From Armatimonadota bacterium (lineage in GTDB: Bacteria; Armatimonadota; Zipacnadia; Zipacnadales; UBA11051), in the NCBI GenBank assembly GCA_003542955.1, contig DPJP01000380.1:8937-14116 (forward strand): a stretch of DNA of 5,180 nucleotides. Reading direction: 5' to 3'. Below, piece after piece: positions 4,940 to 5,180 of the stretch; within the stretch, counting starts at the first letter, position 1, and every line of letters starts with the position of its first letter. Under the pieces are notes generated by a model. The model was not told the origin of the DNA and did no database searches. It worked only from the letters and a program-made list of their open reading frames with translations. The translations under genes were made by a program, and so were the position numbers.

Positions 4940-5180
4940 TCAGGACAAGAAGCCGGTGTAATGACGCATCAGCAGGTGCGCCTCGATCTGCTGCATGGTG
5001 TCCAGCGCCACGCCAACCACAATTAGAAGCGATGTGCCGCCGACCAGTGAGAAGGTCGACACACCGGTGACGGGGCCGACATAGTACTGCAAAAGCGCCA
5101 CCACGCCAAGGAACAAAGCGCCGGCCAGGGTGATCCGGTAGAGGATCTTGTCCAGGTAGTCGCGCGTCTTCTCGCCGGGA
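4940..5180 (-). CDS. secY: Protein translocase subunit SecY, C-terminal part
   Basis: SecY is the channel-forming subunit of the Sec translocon in the inner membrane. Only the last 79 codons are in the window; the gene continues beyond position 5180. The translation starts [20 protein letters not shown], a match to the conserved PG-x-x-T-x-x-YL segment before transmembrane helix 9. Helix 9 is about [15 protein letters not shown]. Helix 10 lies in [19 protein letters not shown], and the cytoplasmic tail ends with [18 protein letters not shown]. These are the hallmark C-terminal SecY features, including the LLMRHY segment. It ends in TGA. Its position directly ahead of adk and map is the common spc-operon order. 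Confidence 0.97.
   Translation of the reverse strand, partial: PGEKTRDYLDKILYRITLAGALFLGVVALLQYYVGPVTGVSTFSLVGGTSLLIVVGVALDTMQQIEAHLLMRHYTGFLS

Noticed and set aside
4030..5070. Plus-strand open frame (346 codons)
   Set aside because: It crosses the antisense of map, adk and secY, all of which are clearly real on the minus strand.

Overview
The window is a stretch of a bacterial chromosomal ribosomal-protein locus. It is the distal part of the spc operon running into the alpha operon, and every gene lies on the minus strand. In transcription order (right to left) the genes are secY (3' end only), adk, map, infA, rpmJ, rpsM, rpsK, rpsD, rpoA and rplQ. All ten were identified by reading conserved family motifs in the translations. 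The DNA is GC-rich. The secY-adk-map-infA-rpmJ-rpsM-rpsK-rpsD-rpoA-rplQ order is the arrangement common in Gram-positive and many other non-proteobacterial lineages. The four-cysteine (zinc-type) LID of Adk fits that, but I cannot name a phylum from this sequence. I see no mobile element, CRISPR array, tRNA, rRNA or phage gene.

Right part (about 3430-5180): the end of the SecY translocon subunit, then adenylate kinase and type I methionine aminopeptidase, closely spaced (16, 31 and 18 nt gaps). Middle (about 2480-3430): translation factor IF-1, the small zinc-binding protein L36 and ribosomal protein S13. The two widest or most structured spacers are here: 150 nt before rpsM, and 74 nt before rpmJ with competing hairpins. 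Left part (1-2415): S11, S4, RNA polymerase alpha subunit and L17. The genes work together as a growth-linked unit: protein export, nucleotide balance, nascent-chain Met removal, initiation, ribosome subunit assembly and transcription.

Start sites needed care. rpsM starts at GTG with an ideal Shine-Dalgarno. rpmJ most likely starts at TTG. rpsK and map start downstream of the longest in-frame ATG. adk has no ATG, GTG or TTG upstream of its Walker A motif; the only well-placed initiator is an ATC codon 7 nt after a GGGGGAG Shine-Dalgarno. A pipeline that allows only standard starts would drop the ATP-binding P-loop.

The two observations most worth a second look are the apparent AUC start of adk and an S4 protein with a shortened N-terminus that lacks both the usual cysteines and the YPPGQHG motif. 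Otherwise the region is ordinary core-genome content, and I found no new multi-gene system.
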